Origin: JASHPR01 sp963749145
GTDB lineage: Bacteria; Actinomycetota; Actinomycetes; Streptosporangiales; Streptosporangiaceae
DNA length: 64,000 nt
Assembly: GCA_963749145.1 (NCBI GenBank)
Contig: CAVVLN010000006.1
Span: 62,001 to 126,000 of the forward strand
Reading direction: 5' to 3'
Positions 25,949 through 35,228 of the stretch are shown here, piece after piece (positions within the stretch are counted from its first letter, which is position 1; each line of letters begins with the position of its first letter). A program made the position numbers and the translations under genes. Under the pieces are notes generated by a model, which was given only the letters and a program-made list of their open reading frames with translations, did no database searches and was not told the DNA's origin.

Positions 25949-26866
25949 TCAGCGCGCGAGCTCGATCACGACCGGGATGTCGTCCGGCTCGCCGGCGCGC
26001 AACCGCTCGCGGGCGGCGTCGACAAAGCCCCGGTGGATCTCCAGGCCGCCGGCCCGGCGGCCCAGGCGGCGGGCTACCACGGCGGTGGTGCCGGATCCGG
26101 CGAACGGGTCGATGACCACCCCGCCCGGCGGCGAGCAGGCCTTGACGAAGAACTCGGCCAGGCCCTCCGGCATGGCCGCGGTATGCCCGCCCGCCCCCTT
26201 GTGCTGGTTGTAGGTCTGCGGCACGCGGACCACGTTGCCCGGGTCGGCGCCTCCGCGCCGGTAGGTCGTGGTCCGGTCCCGGCCGAACCCGGCCCCGGTG
26301 TTGCGGCGGCCGAGCCGGTCGAGCTTGCGCCGCTCGATCTCCTCCGGCGTGGTCCGGTAGGGCACCAGGATCGCGCCGAGGTCGAAGTGCGGCTTCGGTC
26401 CCCGGGCGAACGCGTAGACGTACTCGAAGCTGTCCTTGGTGCGCGGCCCGTACCGGCCCGGCACCGCGTTGGGCTTGGCCCAGATGTAGGTCTCCAGCCA
26501 GCGCCAGCCCTGCCGCTGGAGGGCGATGACGAGCTCGTAGACGTAGGGGTGCCGCTGGCCTTGCCGCGGGCCGGTCTTGGCCACCCGGTTCTTGATGTTG
26601 AGCACCAGCCAGCCGCTCGGCTTCGTGGCGTCCAGCATCTGCTGGCCGTACGGCAGGAACCATTCGACGTAACGGTCGGGGTGGATCCGGCTATAAGGCC
26701 GCGCGTCGGCGTAGGGCGGGCTGGTAAACCATAGGTCCACCGAGCCCGGCGGCAGGGCCGTCAGCCATTCCGAGCTGTCACCCCATGTCTCGCCCTCGGC
26801 GAGCAGCACCGCGAGCGCCTGATCCGGCGGGACCCGCGGCGGCGGCGGGAACGGGTGAACCCCCAC
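25949..26866 (-). CDS. Site-specific DNA methyltransferase, TSPPY type, orphan
   Basis: The 305-residue protein has catalytic motif IV, DLWFTSPPYAD, near residue 45. SAM-binding motif I, VVIDPFAGSGTTAVVARRLG, lies near residue 255. This order (IV before I) defines beta-class amino-methyltransferases making N4-methylcytosine or N6-methyladenine. A target-recognition region with the variable insert GAGFGRDRTTTYRRGG lies between. No restriction endonuclease gene is adjacent, so it is probably an orphan regulator of gene expression or replication, or the remnant of a restriction system. It starts at GTG with a weak ribosome site and converges with the duplicated-module gene. Confidence 0.85.
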   Translation of the reverse strand: MGVHPFPPPPRVPPDQALAVLLAEGETWGDSSEWLTALPPGSVDLWFTSPPYADARPYSRIHPDRYVEWFLPYGQQMLDATKPSGWLVLNIKNRVAKTGPRQGQRHPYVYELVIALQRQGWRWLETYIWAKPNAVPGRYGPRTKDSFEYVYAFARGPKPHFDLGAILVPYRTTPEEIERRKLDRLGRRNTGAGFGRDRTTTYRRGGADPGNVVRVPQTYNQHKGAGGHTAAMPEGLAEFFVKACSPPGGVVIDPFAGSGTTAVVARRLGRRAGGLEIHRGFVDAARERLRAGEPDDIPVVIELAR

Positions 26867-26893
26867 AGGCCGAGATCCTAGCGGCCGCTGACG

Positions 26894-27520
26894 TCAGCCC
26901 GGGCCGGCGCTGACCCGGGCGGAGGCCTCCTGCGCCGCCGCCGCCGCGCTGGCCGCCCGCGCCGACAGGTCCCCGGGCAGGCTGCCCAGGGTCACGTTGA
27001 TGTCCACCAGGGCGGCGGCACTGCGAGCGGCCGCCTCGGCCAGGCGCGCCCCGGCGATCGTGTCGCCGCGCAGGTTCGGGTTGCCTTCGGCGGCCACGCC
27101 AGCGGCCAGCTCGGCTACCCGGGCGGCGGACTCGGCGATCCCCAGCGGCACCAGGGCCGCGGCGTGCAGGGCCGCCGTGATCCGCTGCCGCCGCTCGCCG
27201 CCGTCGTCCCGGGGCAGCCCGTAGGCGTCGAGCACCGCGCGAAAGGCGGCGGCGTCCCGGTCGGCGAGCCCGGCCAGCCGCGCGCGCAGCTCGTCAGCCT
27301 GGCCCGCGACCTCGGCGGCGGCCGGGAGCCGCGCGTCGGAGAACCGGGCCGCCATCGCGACCAGGGCCGCGGCGAGCGCGCCGGTCACCGCGGCCGCGGC
27401 GCCGCCGCCGGGAGCGGGCTCCCGGGCGGCGAGCACCTCGAGAAAATCGCGGACCGGCTGGTCCAGGAACGAGCCAGGAGGCTGGCCGGGCCCGGGGCGC
27501 GGCCCGGGCGGCGCGTTCAG
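26894..27520 (-). CDS. fchA: Cyclodeaminase/cyclohydrolase family protein (FchA-like)
   Basis: The 208-residue protein carries the family start motif FLEVLAAREPAPGGGAAAAV. A second conserved stretch, NPNLRGDTIAGARLAEAAAR followed by VDINV, is typical of methenyl-tetrahydrofolate cyclohydrolases and formimino-THF cyclodeaminases. It should interconvert methenyl- and formyl-THF beside Fhs. No ATG, GTG or TTG lies near the expected start. The best candidate is CTG at 27520, overlapping the fhs stop as CTGA, with GGGA six bases upstream. The start is therefore unusual and uncertain. Confidence 0.75.
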   Translation of the reverse strand: MNAPPGPRPGPGQPPGSFLDQPVRDFLEVLAAREPAPGGGAAAAVTGALAAALVAMAARFSDARLPAAAEVAGQADELRARLAGLADRDAAAFRAVLDAYGLPRDDGGERRQRITAALHAAALVPLGIAESAARVAELAAGVAAEGNPNLRGDTIAGARLAEAAARSAAALVDINVTLGSLPGDLSARAASAAAAAQEASARVSAGPG

Positions 27521-29214
27521 GACAGTCCCACGATCTGCCCGTCGGCGTCGATGTCGATCCGGGCCGCCGCCGGGCTGGAGCCGAGGCCGGGCATGGTCCG
27601 CATCTCTCCGCAGATCGGGTAGACGAAACCGGCCCCCACCGAGGCCCGCACCTCCCGGACCGGGAGGGTCCATCCCGTCGGCGCGCCCTTCAGAGCCGGG
27701 TCGGAGGAGATGGACAGGTGCGTCTTGGCGATGCAGACCGGCAGCTGCCCGAACCCGTCGCGCTCGTAGGTGTCCAGCTGCTTGGCGGCCTGCGCGGAGT
27801 AGCTCACGTCCGCCGCGCCGTAGACCTTGGTGGCCACGGTCTCGATCTTCTCCCGCAGGCTGGCCTGGTCCGGGTAGAGGAACCGGAACTGGCCGGGCTC
27901 GTCGGCCGCCTCGGCCACCGCCTCGGCCAGCTCGGTGGCACCGCGCCCGCCGCGGGCGAAGTGGTCGGACACCGCGACGCGTACCCCCGCCTCGGCCGCG
28001 ATCGCGCGGATCGCCTCGTGCTCGCTGGGGTGGTCGGTCGGGAAGGAGTTGATCGCGACGACCGCGGGGATGCCGTGCAGCCGCACGTTCTCGATCTGCT
28101 TGCGCAGGTTGGCCGCGCCGGCCAGCACGTCGTCGGGGTTCTCGGCGAGCAGGCCCTCCGGCAGCGGGCGGCCGGCGACGATCCGGTACTTGCCTGAGTG
28201 CGCCTTGAGCGCCCGGACCGTGGCGACGATGACCCCCGCGTCGGGCGTGAGGCCGGAGTTGCGGCACTTGATGTTGAAGAACCGCTCGGCCCCCATGTCG
28301 GCCCCGAAGCCGGCCTCGGTGATCAGGTAGTCGCCGGTGTGGATGCCGATCAGGTCGGCCACCACCGAGGAGTTGCCGGTGGCGATGTTGCCGAACGGAC
28401 CGGTGTGCACGAGCACCGGGGTGTTCTCCAGGGTCTGCAGCAGGTTGGGCTTGATCGCCTCGCGCAGCATCACGGCCATCGAGCCGGCCGCGTGAAGCTG
28501 CTCGGCGGTCACCGGCGTGCCGGAGGCGGTGTAGCCGACGACGGTCCGGCCGAGCCGCTCCCGCAGGTCGGCCAGCGAGGTGGTCAGCCCCAGCGTGGCC
28601 ATCACCTCGGAAGCGGCCGTGATGTCGAACCCGGTCTGCCGGGTGACGCCGTCGGCGTGGGGGCCGAGGCCGATCACGATGTTGCGCAGGGCCCGGTCGT
28701 TGACGTCGAGGACCCGGCGCCAGGTGATCTCGTCCAGGGCGAGCCCGAGCTGGTTGCCCTGGTACAGGTGGTTGTCGATCATCGCCGACAGCAGGTTGTG
28801 CGCGGCGGTCACCGCGTGCATGTCGCCGGTCAGGTGCAGGTTCAGCACTTCCATGGGGACCACCTGGCTGTACCCGCCGCCCGCGGCGCCGCCCTTGATC
28901 CCGAACGTCGGGCCCATGGACGGCTGGCGGATCGCGATCGTCGCCCGCTTGCCGATGTGCTGGAAGGCCTCCCCGAGGCCCGCGACGGTGGTGGTCTTGC
29001 CCTCGCCGAGCGGGGTCGGGGTGACCGCCGTCACCACCACGTACTTGGCCTTCGGGGCGTCGGACAGCTCCTCGATCGCCGCCAGCTTGATTTTCATGAC
29101 GTGCTCGCCGTAGGGCTCCAGCAGGTGGCCGGCGATGCCCATCTCGGCGGCCACGTCCTCTAGCGGCTTGAGGGCCGCGCCCCGGGCAATCTCCAGGTCG
29201 GTCGGGAATGCCAT
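27517..29214 (-). CDS. fhs: Formate-tetrahydrofolate ligase
   Basis: The ATG at 29214 has GGAGGGG just upstream. The 565-residue protein shows TPTPLGEGKTTTVAGLGEAF (ATP-binding loop), QPSMGPTFGIKGGAAGGGYS, LTGDMHAVTAAHNLL and VGAGFVYPICGEMRTMPGL. These are hallmarks of 10-formyl-THF synthetase. It makes 10-formyl-THF from formate, ATP and THF, supplying one-carbon units for purines and methionine. The cyclohydrolase-like gene overlaps its stop codon by four bases, so the two steps are translationally coupled. The upstream extension of the frame has no start signal. Confidence 0.95.
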   Translation of the reverse strand: MAFPTDLEIARGAALKPLEDVAAEMGIAGHLLEPYGEHVMKIKLAAIEELSDAPKAKYVVVTAVTPTPLGEGKTTTVAGLGEAFQHIGKRATIAIRQPSMGPTFGIKGGAAGGGYSQVVPMEVLNLHLTGDMHAVTAAHNLLSAMIDNHLYQGNQLGLALDEITWRRVLDVNDRALRNIVIGLGPHADGVTRQTGFDITAASEVMATLGLTTSLADLRERLGRTVVGYTASGTPVTAEQLHAAGSMAVMLREAIKPNLLQTLENTPVLVHTGPFGNIATGNSSVVADLIGIHTGDYLITEAGFGADMGAERFFNIKCRNSGLTPDAGVIVATVRALKAHSGKYRIVAGRPLPEGLLAENPDDVLAGAANLRKQIENVRLHGIPAVVAINSFPTDHPSEHEAIRAIAAEAGVRVAVSDHFARGGRGATELAEAVAEAADEPGQFRFLYPDQASLREKIETVATKVYGAADVSYSAQAAKQLDTYERDGFGQLPVCIAKTHLSISSDPALKGAPTGWTLPVREVRASVGAGFVYPICGEMRTMPGLGSSPAAARIDIDADGQIVGLS

Positions 29215-29404
29215 GACCCCTCCGGCAGTCGGCCGGGCCCGGCTCCGTTGCTGGCTGACGCCCCGGCTCAGTTGGTTGAAGTCTGTAACAAGGTCCCGGG
29301 CATGGCACTGGTTTCGGGCACAACGCCGCTTCTGCCACTCTGTGACCAAGGACAAACCTACTCGCGACCGGTTAAACCGCCGTGCCGCCGCCGGGGCCCG
29401 CGGG

Positions 29405-30391
29405 TCAGGCGGCCTCGTGCACTTCCCTGGCGCTGGCCCGGGCTCGCGGATGGCCGGCCTGCGCCGCCGCCTCCCGCTCCGACTCGGCGTTGAGTTCACC
29501 GCCGAGGAGCACGGCCAGCCCGGCGAGGTACAGCCAGAAGATGAGGATGACCACCCCGGCGAAGGCGCCGTAAGTCTTGCCGTAGGAACCGAACTTCGCC
29601 ACATAGAACGAGAAGCCGAGCGAGGCGGCCAGGAAGATCGCGGCGCCGACGAGGCCTCCCGGGCTGACCCACTGCCAGCGGGGCGACTCCCGGTTCGGCC
29701 CGTAGTAGTAATAGAACGAGAACAGCAGCATGACCGCGATGATCGTCAGCAGCCACCGCACGACCGTCCACACGACGACAAAGGCGGTGCCGGCGAGCGG
29801 CGTGTGGCCCGATATCGCCGAGCCGATCGAGGCGCCGAACACGATCAGCCCCGAGGCGATCCCGCCGGATACCAGGGTGGCCAGCATCAGCGGGAACGCG
29901 CGGAGCCGCTTGGCGGCGAACTTGCGGTCGACGGGCACCTCGTAGGCGACGTCGAGCCCGGTCTCGAGCGCCGCCATGCCGCCCGAGGCGCTCCACAGCG
30001 CGACCACGACGCCCGCGATCAGCGCGGTGAGCGAGGCCCGGGCCGAGTGCGTGGCGGCGCCCTGGACGGCCTGGCTGAAGACAGCCGAGGCGCCGGGCGG
30101 CAGCGCCTTGTTCACGCCGTCGACCAGCCGGTGCACGGTGCCGGCGCCCACATGCACCAGGCTGGCCAGGCCCAGCAGCGCGATCAGGGCCGGAAACAGG
30201 GCGAGGAACCAGTGGTAGGCCAGGCTCCCGGCCGTCATGCTGCAGCGGTCGCGGGTGAACTTCTTCCCGGTGCGCTTGATCGTGTGGCGCCATCCCGTCT
30301 CGCCGAGTTCCAGCGGCGTGGCCGGGCCGCCGGACGTCTGGCTCTGCGGCGGGATCGTCTCGGCCCTCGGCTCGCCGCCCGCGTCCCCCAT
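29405..30391 (-). CDS. YihY/BrkB-family inner membrane protein
   Basis: The 328-residue protein has six membrane helices between about 55 and 300. Family motifs include TAGSLAYHWFLALFPALIAL and SFYYYYGPNRESPRWQWVSP. It ends with AGLAVLLGGELNAESEREA, typical of YihY/virulence factor BrkB proteins. The N-terminus and C-terminus are charged and cytoplasmic. The function of the family is not settled. It was once labelled ribonuclease BN. It stands alone, transcribed towards fhs. Confidence 0.88.
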   Translation of the reverse strand: MGDAGGEPRAETIPPQSQTSGGPATPLELGETGWRHTIKRTGKKFTRDRCSMTAGSLAYHWFLALFPALIALLGLASLVHVGAGTVHRLVDGVNKALPPGASAVFSQAVQGAATHSARASLTALIAGVVVALWSASGGMAALETGLDVAYEVPVDRKFAAKRLRAFPLMLATLVSGGIASGLIVFGASIGSAISGHTPLAGTAFVVVWTVVRWLLTIIAVMLLFSFYYYYGPNRESPRWQWVSPGGLVGAAIFLAASLGFSFYVAKFGSYGKTYGAFAGVVILIFWLYLAGLAVLLGGELNAESEREAAAQAGHPRARASAREVHEAA

Positions 30392-30493
30392 GATGTCCGC
30401 CCTTCGTCCGACCCGATGCCCGCGAGCCCTACCCCTGGGTCCGCGGGGCTAACATCCGGCCTTTCCCGCTGCCGGCCGCGGGCTGCCTCGTGA

Positions 30494-30693
30494 TCACGCC
30501 TCGGCGAAGAACGCGGCCGGGCTGGCCGCCAGCCGGCCGGGGCCTCCTCGGCCATGTGGTGGCCGCAGTCGATAGGCCAGCCACGCACATCGTCGGCCCA
30601 GTCACGCCAGATGGCCAGCGGATCGCCGTAGAGATCTTCCACGTCGTCCCGGGCGGCCCACAGGAACAGCAGCGGGCAGGTGACCCGGATGCA
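30494..30693 (-). pseudogene. C-terminal fragment of an alpha/beta hydrolase (dehalogenase-like)
   Basis: On the - strand the frame reads VTCPLLFLWAARDDVEDLYG, then DPLAIWRDWADDVRGWPIDC and GHHMAEEAP. This matches the end of haloacetate-dehalogenase-like alpha/beta hydrolases, including the final catalytic His in DCGHHMAEE. A one-base frame change follows, after which LAASPAAFFAEA and a stop complete the usual ending. The N-terminal two thirds are absent. It is a decayed remnant between the YihY and FHA genes. Confidence 0.7.
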
Positions 30694-30726
30694 CCCGGGT
30701 AACGTCGCGGGCGCGCGACGGATCGT

Positions 30727-31182
30727 TCAGGCCGACACTACGGTCAGGACAGTGTGCCCGATCTTGATCTTGTCGCCCTTCTTCAGCCGCTGCGGGGCGT
30801 GGATGCGGCGCCCGTTGAGCCAGGTGCCGTTGGTCGAGCCGAGGTCCTTGACGTACCAGAGGCCGTGCGCCATCTGGAACCGGGCGTGCTGGTTGGAGGC
30901 AAACTCGTCGCCGAGGGCCAGCGCGCCCTGGCGGCCGGCGACGAACTCAGCCTGGAACGAGAGGCGCTGGTCACCGGCCTGGACGAGCAGCGCCTGGACG
31001 GGGACCGGCTCGGCATCGGTCAGCGTGACGCCGGTCTGGCCGGCCACCGCGGAGACGGCCGCCTTCCAGGCTTGCTGCTCATCCTCGGTGACGTCCTCCC
31101 ACGGCGGGCGGCCCTCGGCGTAAGCGCCGCGGTGGGCTTCGTAGGCGGTGCGGGCAAGGTGTTCGAGGCCGATGCTGGTCAC
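30727..31182 (-). CDS. FHA-domain protein
   Basis: The 151-residue protein has an N-terminal helical part (about 1-45). A C-terminal FHA domain (about 60-150) contains ASNQHARFQMAHGLWYVKDL, GSTNGTWLNGRRI and LKKGDKIKIGHTVLTVV. The conserved phosphothreonine-binding Ser/Asn/Gly residues are present, although the usual SxxH is NQH here. It probably reads the phosphorylation state of a Ser/Thr-kinase substrate in the cytoplasm. The GTG start has only a weak ribosome site. It diverges from the small membrane protein at 31262. Confidence 0.82.
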   Translation of the reverse strand: MTSIGLEHLARTAYEAHRGAYAEGRPPWEDVTEDEQQAWKAAVSAVAGQTGVTLTDAEPVPVQALLVQAGDQRLSFQAEFVAGRQGALALGDEFASNQHARFQMAHGLWYVKDLGSTNGTWLNGRRIHAPQRLKKGDKIKIGHTVLTVVSA

Positions 31183-31261
31183 TCCATCGATGATGCCAGG
31201 GGATGGCGGATGCCTCGCGCGAATCCTCCGCCCTGCCTCGGGCCTTTGCCATAATTCCCCC

Positions 31262-31735
31262 GTGTCCCGTCACACGTCAGCGGCAGCCCGGCTGCGACAC
31301 AGCGCGCTAGCCACGCTGGTGCTCGTGCTGGTGCAGGCCGGCATCGGAATGGCTGCCAATCTTTACGTGACCGTGCCGGCGCACCATCCGGGAGCCCGGC
31401 CGGCCAATTACCTCACCGGGTCGTTTCACAGTGTCGCGTGGGCCATCGCGCACGGCGCGCTGGCGCTCGCCATCCACGCTGCGCTCGGGCTGGCGCTCGC
31501 CGTGCTGGTTATCGGCGTGGCCGCCCGGGCGTTCGTCATCGCGAGCTGGCCGGTGCGGGCGTCGTCGATCCTGGCCGCCCTGTTCGTGGTGGGCGCCGGG
31601 TTCAACGGCGCCAGCTTCCTCGACTTCAACAACAACATCAGCTCGCTGATCATGGCCTTGCTGGCCTTTGCCGCCGTCGCCTGTTACGCGGTCGTCCTCT
31701 ACCTGCTGGGCCAGGCGGTCTCCTCCGCCAGGTGA
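31262..31735 (+). CDS. Four-helix membrane protein, hypothetical
   Basis: The 157-residue protein has four hydrophobic helices. The first loop contains NLYVTVPAHHPGARPANYLT and the third FVVGAGFNGASFLDFNNNIS. I have seen similar small membrane proteins in actinomycetes, but no function is established. CATAAT lies about 7 bases before the GTG with no ribosome site, so the mRNA may be leaderless. An upstream in-frame ATG at 31148 would overlap the divergent FHA gene and is less likely. Confidence 0.65.
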   Translation: MSRHTSAAARLRHSALATLVLVLVQAGIGMAANLYVTVPAHHPGARPANYLTGSFHSVAWAIAHGALALAIHAALGLALAVLVIGVAARAFVIASWPVRASSILAALFVVGAGFNGASFLDFNNNISSLIMALLAFAAVACYAVVLYLLGQAVSSAR

Positions 31736-32051
31736 TCACCCGCTCGCGTGGCTTTGCGGATCGCCCTGTTTCTCGACGACGTCGAGGCCCGCGCCTCTTG
31801 AGCGCCTCCGGCCAGCGGCCTATATTTGGCTCGAAGACAAACGTTTCTCGTGGGCACGCCGGGCAGTATGGGCCGGTAGCAGGCCCCTCGCGGTGCGGCC
31901 GCCGGTCGGCGTCAGCGCCGCACCGATGAGACGGCGCGAGACCGAGGACCGGATACCGGCCCGCCGCCGCGATCGTCCGATGTCATGCTCGCCCCCGGGC
32001 CCGCCAGGCCGGTGGTCCCGGGCGGGTTCGCCGGGCTAAGGAGATGCGACG
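31736..32051. other. Intergenic region upstream of the oligopeptide-binding gene
   Basis: This 316-base gap contains an AT-richer pocket with TATATT near 31821-31826, which may be part of a promoter. It ends in the ribosome site AAGGAG at 32038-32043. No gene is seen. Confidence 0.45.
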
Positions 32052-33914
32052 ATGGGGTCGTCCTCGCAGCGGCAGGGCAGGTCCAGGTTCAGGCGGCGCG
32101 CCCGGATGCTCGCGGCGGGCGTGGGCGCGGTAACGCTTGCCCTGGTCGCGGGGGCGTGCAGCAGCAACGGCAGCGTCGCGTCATCCGGCGCGCCGGTCAA
32201 GGGCGGGACGGCCGTCATGGCGGAGTTCCCGTCGAGCCCGCCGAACTACGTCTTCCCGTTCATGAACAGCACCTACGCCAGCAACTCCAACATCTTCGAC
32301 CTGCAGTGGCTGATGTACCGGCCGCTGTACTGGTTCGGGACCGGCGCGCAGCCCACGCTGAACACCTCGCTGAGCCTGGCCAGCCCGGCGACCTTCAGCG
32401 GCACCAAGGTCACGATCAACCTCAAGCACTACATGTGGTCCAACGGGACTCAGGTGACCGCGCAGGACGTGATGTTCTGGCTGAACATGCTGCTGGCCGT
32501 GCCGCAAGACTGGGGGCTGGGTAACGGGTTCCCGCAGGACGCCAAGGACATCACGGTGGTCAGCCCCACCGAGCTGACCATGGTGATGGACAAGCCGTAC
32601 AACCCCACCTGGTGGCAGTACAACGAGCTGAGCCAGATCACGCCGATCCCCGCGGCGTGGGACCGGACCGCGTCCGGGCCCAGCAACTGCGATACCACGG
32701 TCAGCGACTGCGCCGCCGTCTACAGCTACCTGAACAGCCAGTCCCAGGACATGGCCGGGTATGCGACCTCGCCGATCTGGGGCATCGTGGACGGCCCGTG
32801 GAAGCTGAGCGCGTTCAGCTCCGACGGGCACATGACGTTCGTGCCGAACAAGTCCTACTCCGGCCCGGTCAAGCCGAAGCTAGCCGCGTTCGAGGAGGTT
32901 CCGTTCACCACCGACGCGGCCGAGTATGACGTGCTGCAGTCGCCGAACTCCAGCACCAAGATCGACTACGGGTACCTGCCGCCGCAGGACGCCCCGTACA
33001 AGTCGCCCGGGGCGACGACCGGTGCCAACCCGCTGCGCGGCTATACCCTGGCGCCGCTGTACGCGTTCGGGATCGACTACTACTCGATCAACGAGAACAG
33101 CAGCACCGGCAACGCCCCGATCTTGCGGCAGTTGTACTTCCGGCAGGTGATGGCGTACCTGACCAACCAGGAAGCGGTGATCAACGGCCCGCTGCGCGGC
33201 TACGGCGTGCCGACGGTCGGGCCGGTCGGCAGCACCCCGGCAACCCAGTTCCTGTCGCCGACGGGCAAGGCACAGGCCAGCTCCGACGTCGGCCCGTTCC
33301 CGTACAACCCAGGCAAGGCCAAGGCCCTGCTGACCAGCCATGGCTGGAAGGTCGTCCCGGGCGGGCTCAGCAGCTGCGTCGATCCGGCCAAGTGCGGGCC
33401 CGGGATCTCCGCGGGTAAGACCCTGAGCTTCGTCTTCCCGTTCGCGAGCGGGGTGGGCTGGATCACCTCGATGATGACTCAGCTGCAGTCGAACGCGGCG
33501 CAGGTCGGCATCAAGCTGAACCTGGAGCCGAAGCCAGCAGGCGAGGTGGGCGCGGGGGGCAACTGCGTCGTGGGCAGGATCCCGTGCAACTGGGACATGG
33601 CCTATTACGGTCTCGGCTGGACGTTCTCGCCGGACTTCCTGCCGACCGGCGACACGCTGTTCCTGTGCGGCGCGGTCGCCAACATCGGGGGATACTGCAG
33701 CCAGACCAACGACGCGCTGATCGCCAAGACGCTGACCAGCAGCAACCTGCAGTACATGTACACCTGGCAGGACTACCTGACCCAGCAGCTTCCGGAGATA
33801 TGGTCGCCGTATGCCGCCTCCCAGCTGACCGAGGTCGCCAGCAACCTGAAGGGCGCCCTGCCGCAGAGTTCGACGCTCAGCATCAACCCGGAGAACTGGT
33901 ATTACGTGAAGTAA
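32052..33914 (+). CDS. Family 5 (oligopeptide) substrate-binding lipoprotein, orphan
   Basis: The ATG at 32052 has AAGGAG eight bases upstream. The 620-residue protein begins with an Arg-rich signal and a lipobox-like LALVAGACSSNG. It continues with the SBP_bac_5 fold: a conserved early tract with WLMYRPLYWFG, TINLKHYMWSNGTQVTAQDV and a C-terminal WDMAYYGLGWTFSPDF. It should bind peptides, sugars or nickel-type ligands outside the membrane. No DppBCDF permease genes are adjacent, so it must use components encoded elsewhere. Confidence 0.87.
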   Translation: MGSSSQRQGRSRFRRRARMLAAGVGAVTLALVAGACSSNGSVASSGAPVKGGTAVMAEFPSSPPNYVFPFMNSTYASNSNIFDLQWLMYRPLYWFGTGAQPTLNTSLSLASPATFSGTKVTINLKHYMWSNGTQVTAQDVMFWLNMLLAVPQDWGLGNGFPQDAKDITVVSPTELTMVMDKPYNPTWWQYNELSQITPIPAAWDRTASGPSNCDTTVSDCAAVYSYLNSQSQDMAGYATSPIWGIVDGPWKLSAFSSDGHMTFVPNKSYSGPVKPKLAAFEEVPFTTDAAEYDVLQSPNSSTKIDYGYLPPQDAPYKSPGATTGANPLRGYTLAPLYAFGIDYYSINENSSTGNAPILRQLYFRQVMAYLTNQEAVINGPLRGYGVPTVGPVGSTPATQFLSPTGKAQASSDVGPFPYNPGKAKALLTSHGWKVVPGGLSSCVDPAKCGPGISAGKTLSFVFPFASGVGWITSMMTQLQSNAAQVGIKLNLEPKPAGEVGAGGNCVVGRIPCNWDMAYYGLGWTFSPDFLPTGDTLFLCGAVANIGGYCSQTNDALIAKTLTSSNLQYMYTWQDYLTQQLPEIWSPYAASQLTEVASNLKGALPQSSTLSINPENWYYVK

Positions 33915-33971
33915 GGGCCCGGCCGGGCCGCGAGGACACGGCGAGCCGGCCGGCCGCCTGGAGTAACGTGC

Positions 33972-34772
33972 TCAACTGCCGTGCCGGAACGTCGCCGTAC
34001 ATCCGCCGTCGACCGTGACGATCGACCCGGTCATGAACGAGGCGGCGTCTGACGCCAGGAACACCGCCACCCGGGCGATCTCGTCGGCCTGAGCCTGACG
34101 TCCCAGTGGCTGCAGGGCGGCGTTCGCCTCCCGCCTGGCCAGTGCGGCGGCAGCCTGGTCCGGAGGCAGGCGAGCCCGACGGCCGCCCATGTCGGTGTCG
34201 ACGTATCCGGGGAGGATGGCGTTGACCCGCAAGCCCTCGGGGCCATAGTCGACCGCCAGCTGTCTGGTCAGGTTCACGACCCCTCCTTTCGACGCGCAGT
34301 AGGCCGGGGACAGCGGTGCGCCGATGACGCCGTAGGTCGAGGCGATGTTGACGATGGCGGCCCGGTCCTGCTCGAGGAGGTGCGGGATCGCGAACTTGGC
34401 GCAGAGGAACGGCCCGCGCAGGTTGACGGCGACGGTGCGGTCCCAGACGTCGATGTCAATCTCGTGGGCCCGCCCGGCGGGACCCGCGACACCAGCGTTA
34501 TTCACCAGCACGTCCAGGCGGCCGAAAGCGTCCATGGCGGTGCCGACTAGCTCCCGCACCTGTTCCGGGTCCGAGACGTCGCAGGTGAGGGAGGTGGCGC
34601 GGCCGCCGTCGGCGACGATCCCGTCCGCGGTGGCCTTTCCGCCGTCGGCCAGGTCGCAGATCGTCACCGCGGCGCCGGCGTCCGCCATCGCGATGGCAAT
34701 GGCGCGTCCGATCCCTCGGCCACCCCCCGTCACGATGGCGACGCGCCCGGCTAGGACGCTTGTCTCGGTCAC
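33972..34772 (-). CDS. SDR-family NAD(P)-dependent oxidoreductase
   Basis: The 266-residue protein shows the classical short-chain dehydrogenase plan. It has VAIVTGGGRGIGRAIAIAM (cofactor loop), LVNNAGVAG, catalytic Ser in NIASTYGVIG, YCASKGGVV (Tyr and Lys) and a C-terminal TGSIVTVDGG. It is similar to 3-oxoacyl-ACP or alcohol dehydrogenases. The substrate cannot be fixed. The GTG at 34772 has a near-perfect ribosome site (GAAGGAGGT). The gene converges with the oligopeptide-binding gene. Confidence 0.92.
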   Translation of the reverse strand: MTETSVLAGRVAIVTGGGRGIGRAIAIAMADAGAAVTICDLADGGKATADGIVADGGRATSLTCDVSDPEQVRELVGTAMDAFGRLDVLVNNAGVAGPAGRAHEIDIDVWDRTVAVNLRGPFLCAKFAIPHLLEQDRAAIVNIASTYGVIGAPLSPAYCASKGGVVNLTRQLAVDYGPEGLRVNAILPGYVDTDMGGRRARLPPDQAAAALARREANAALQPLGRQAQADEIARVAVFLASDAASFMTGSIVTVDGGCTATFRHGS

Positions 34773-35228
34773 GCTCGGATACCTCCTTCGATCACGCTCG
34801 GCTCTTAGGGCGCTTTCTGCGGCGGCGCGGAGCAAGTGCCCGGCCGGCAGTGCGCTTGGTAAGCCGAGGCCTGCAGCAGGGTATCCACGATCCGGGCGGC
34901 CAGCAGGTCCGGGTCGGTCTCGGTCTCGTCGGGGCAACCGCCCTGCTGGCCGCCTCCGACCTCGCTATCGACGGCAGGGGGGTAGGTCGTCCGCGCCTCA
35001 CTGCCAGGCATTTCCCGCAGTGTCATCTCGTGGGTGAAGCGCTTGACGAAGACCGAGCGCCTCAGGAAGAGTTTGTTCACGGCGGCGACCGGTCGCCGAG
35101 CTGTGGAACATCCGCCCCAGTCGGGATTCCATTGGCGAAGGGGATTCGCCCTCTCGGTCGTCAATGTCACAGGCCATCTTCCAACACCGCGTCGCTGGGG
35201 GACGAGGGTGTCATGGGGAGGCTTGTCC
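34773..35228. other. Intergenic region, possible remnants
   Basis: This 456-base region separates the SDR gene (-) from the APH-like gene (+) and begins a stretch less GC-rich than its surroundings. A - strand frame from the ATG at 35026 to 34805 gives 73 residues (starting MTLREMPGSEA) but has no spaced ribosome site. I do not call it a gene. Otherwise nothing is recognised. Confidence 0.4.
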
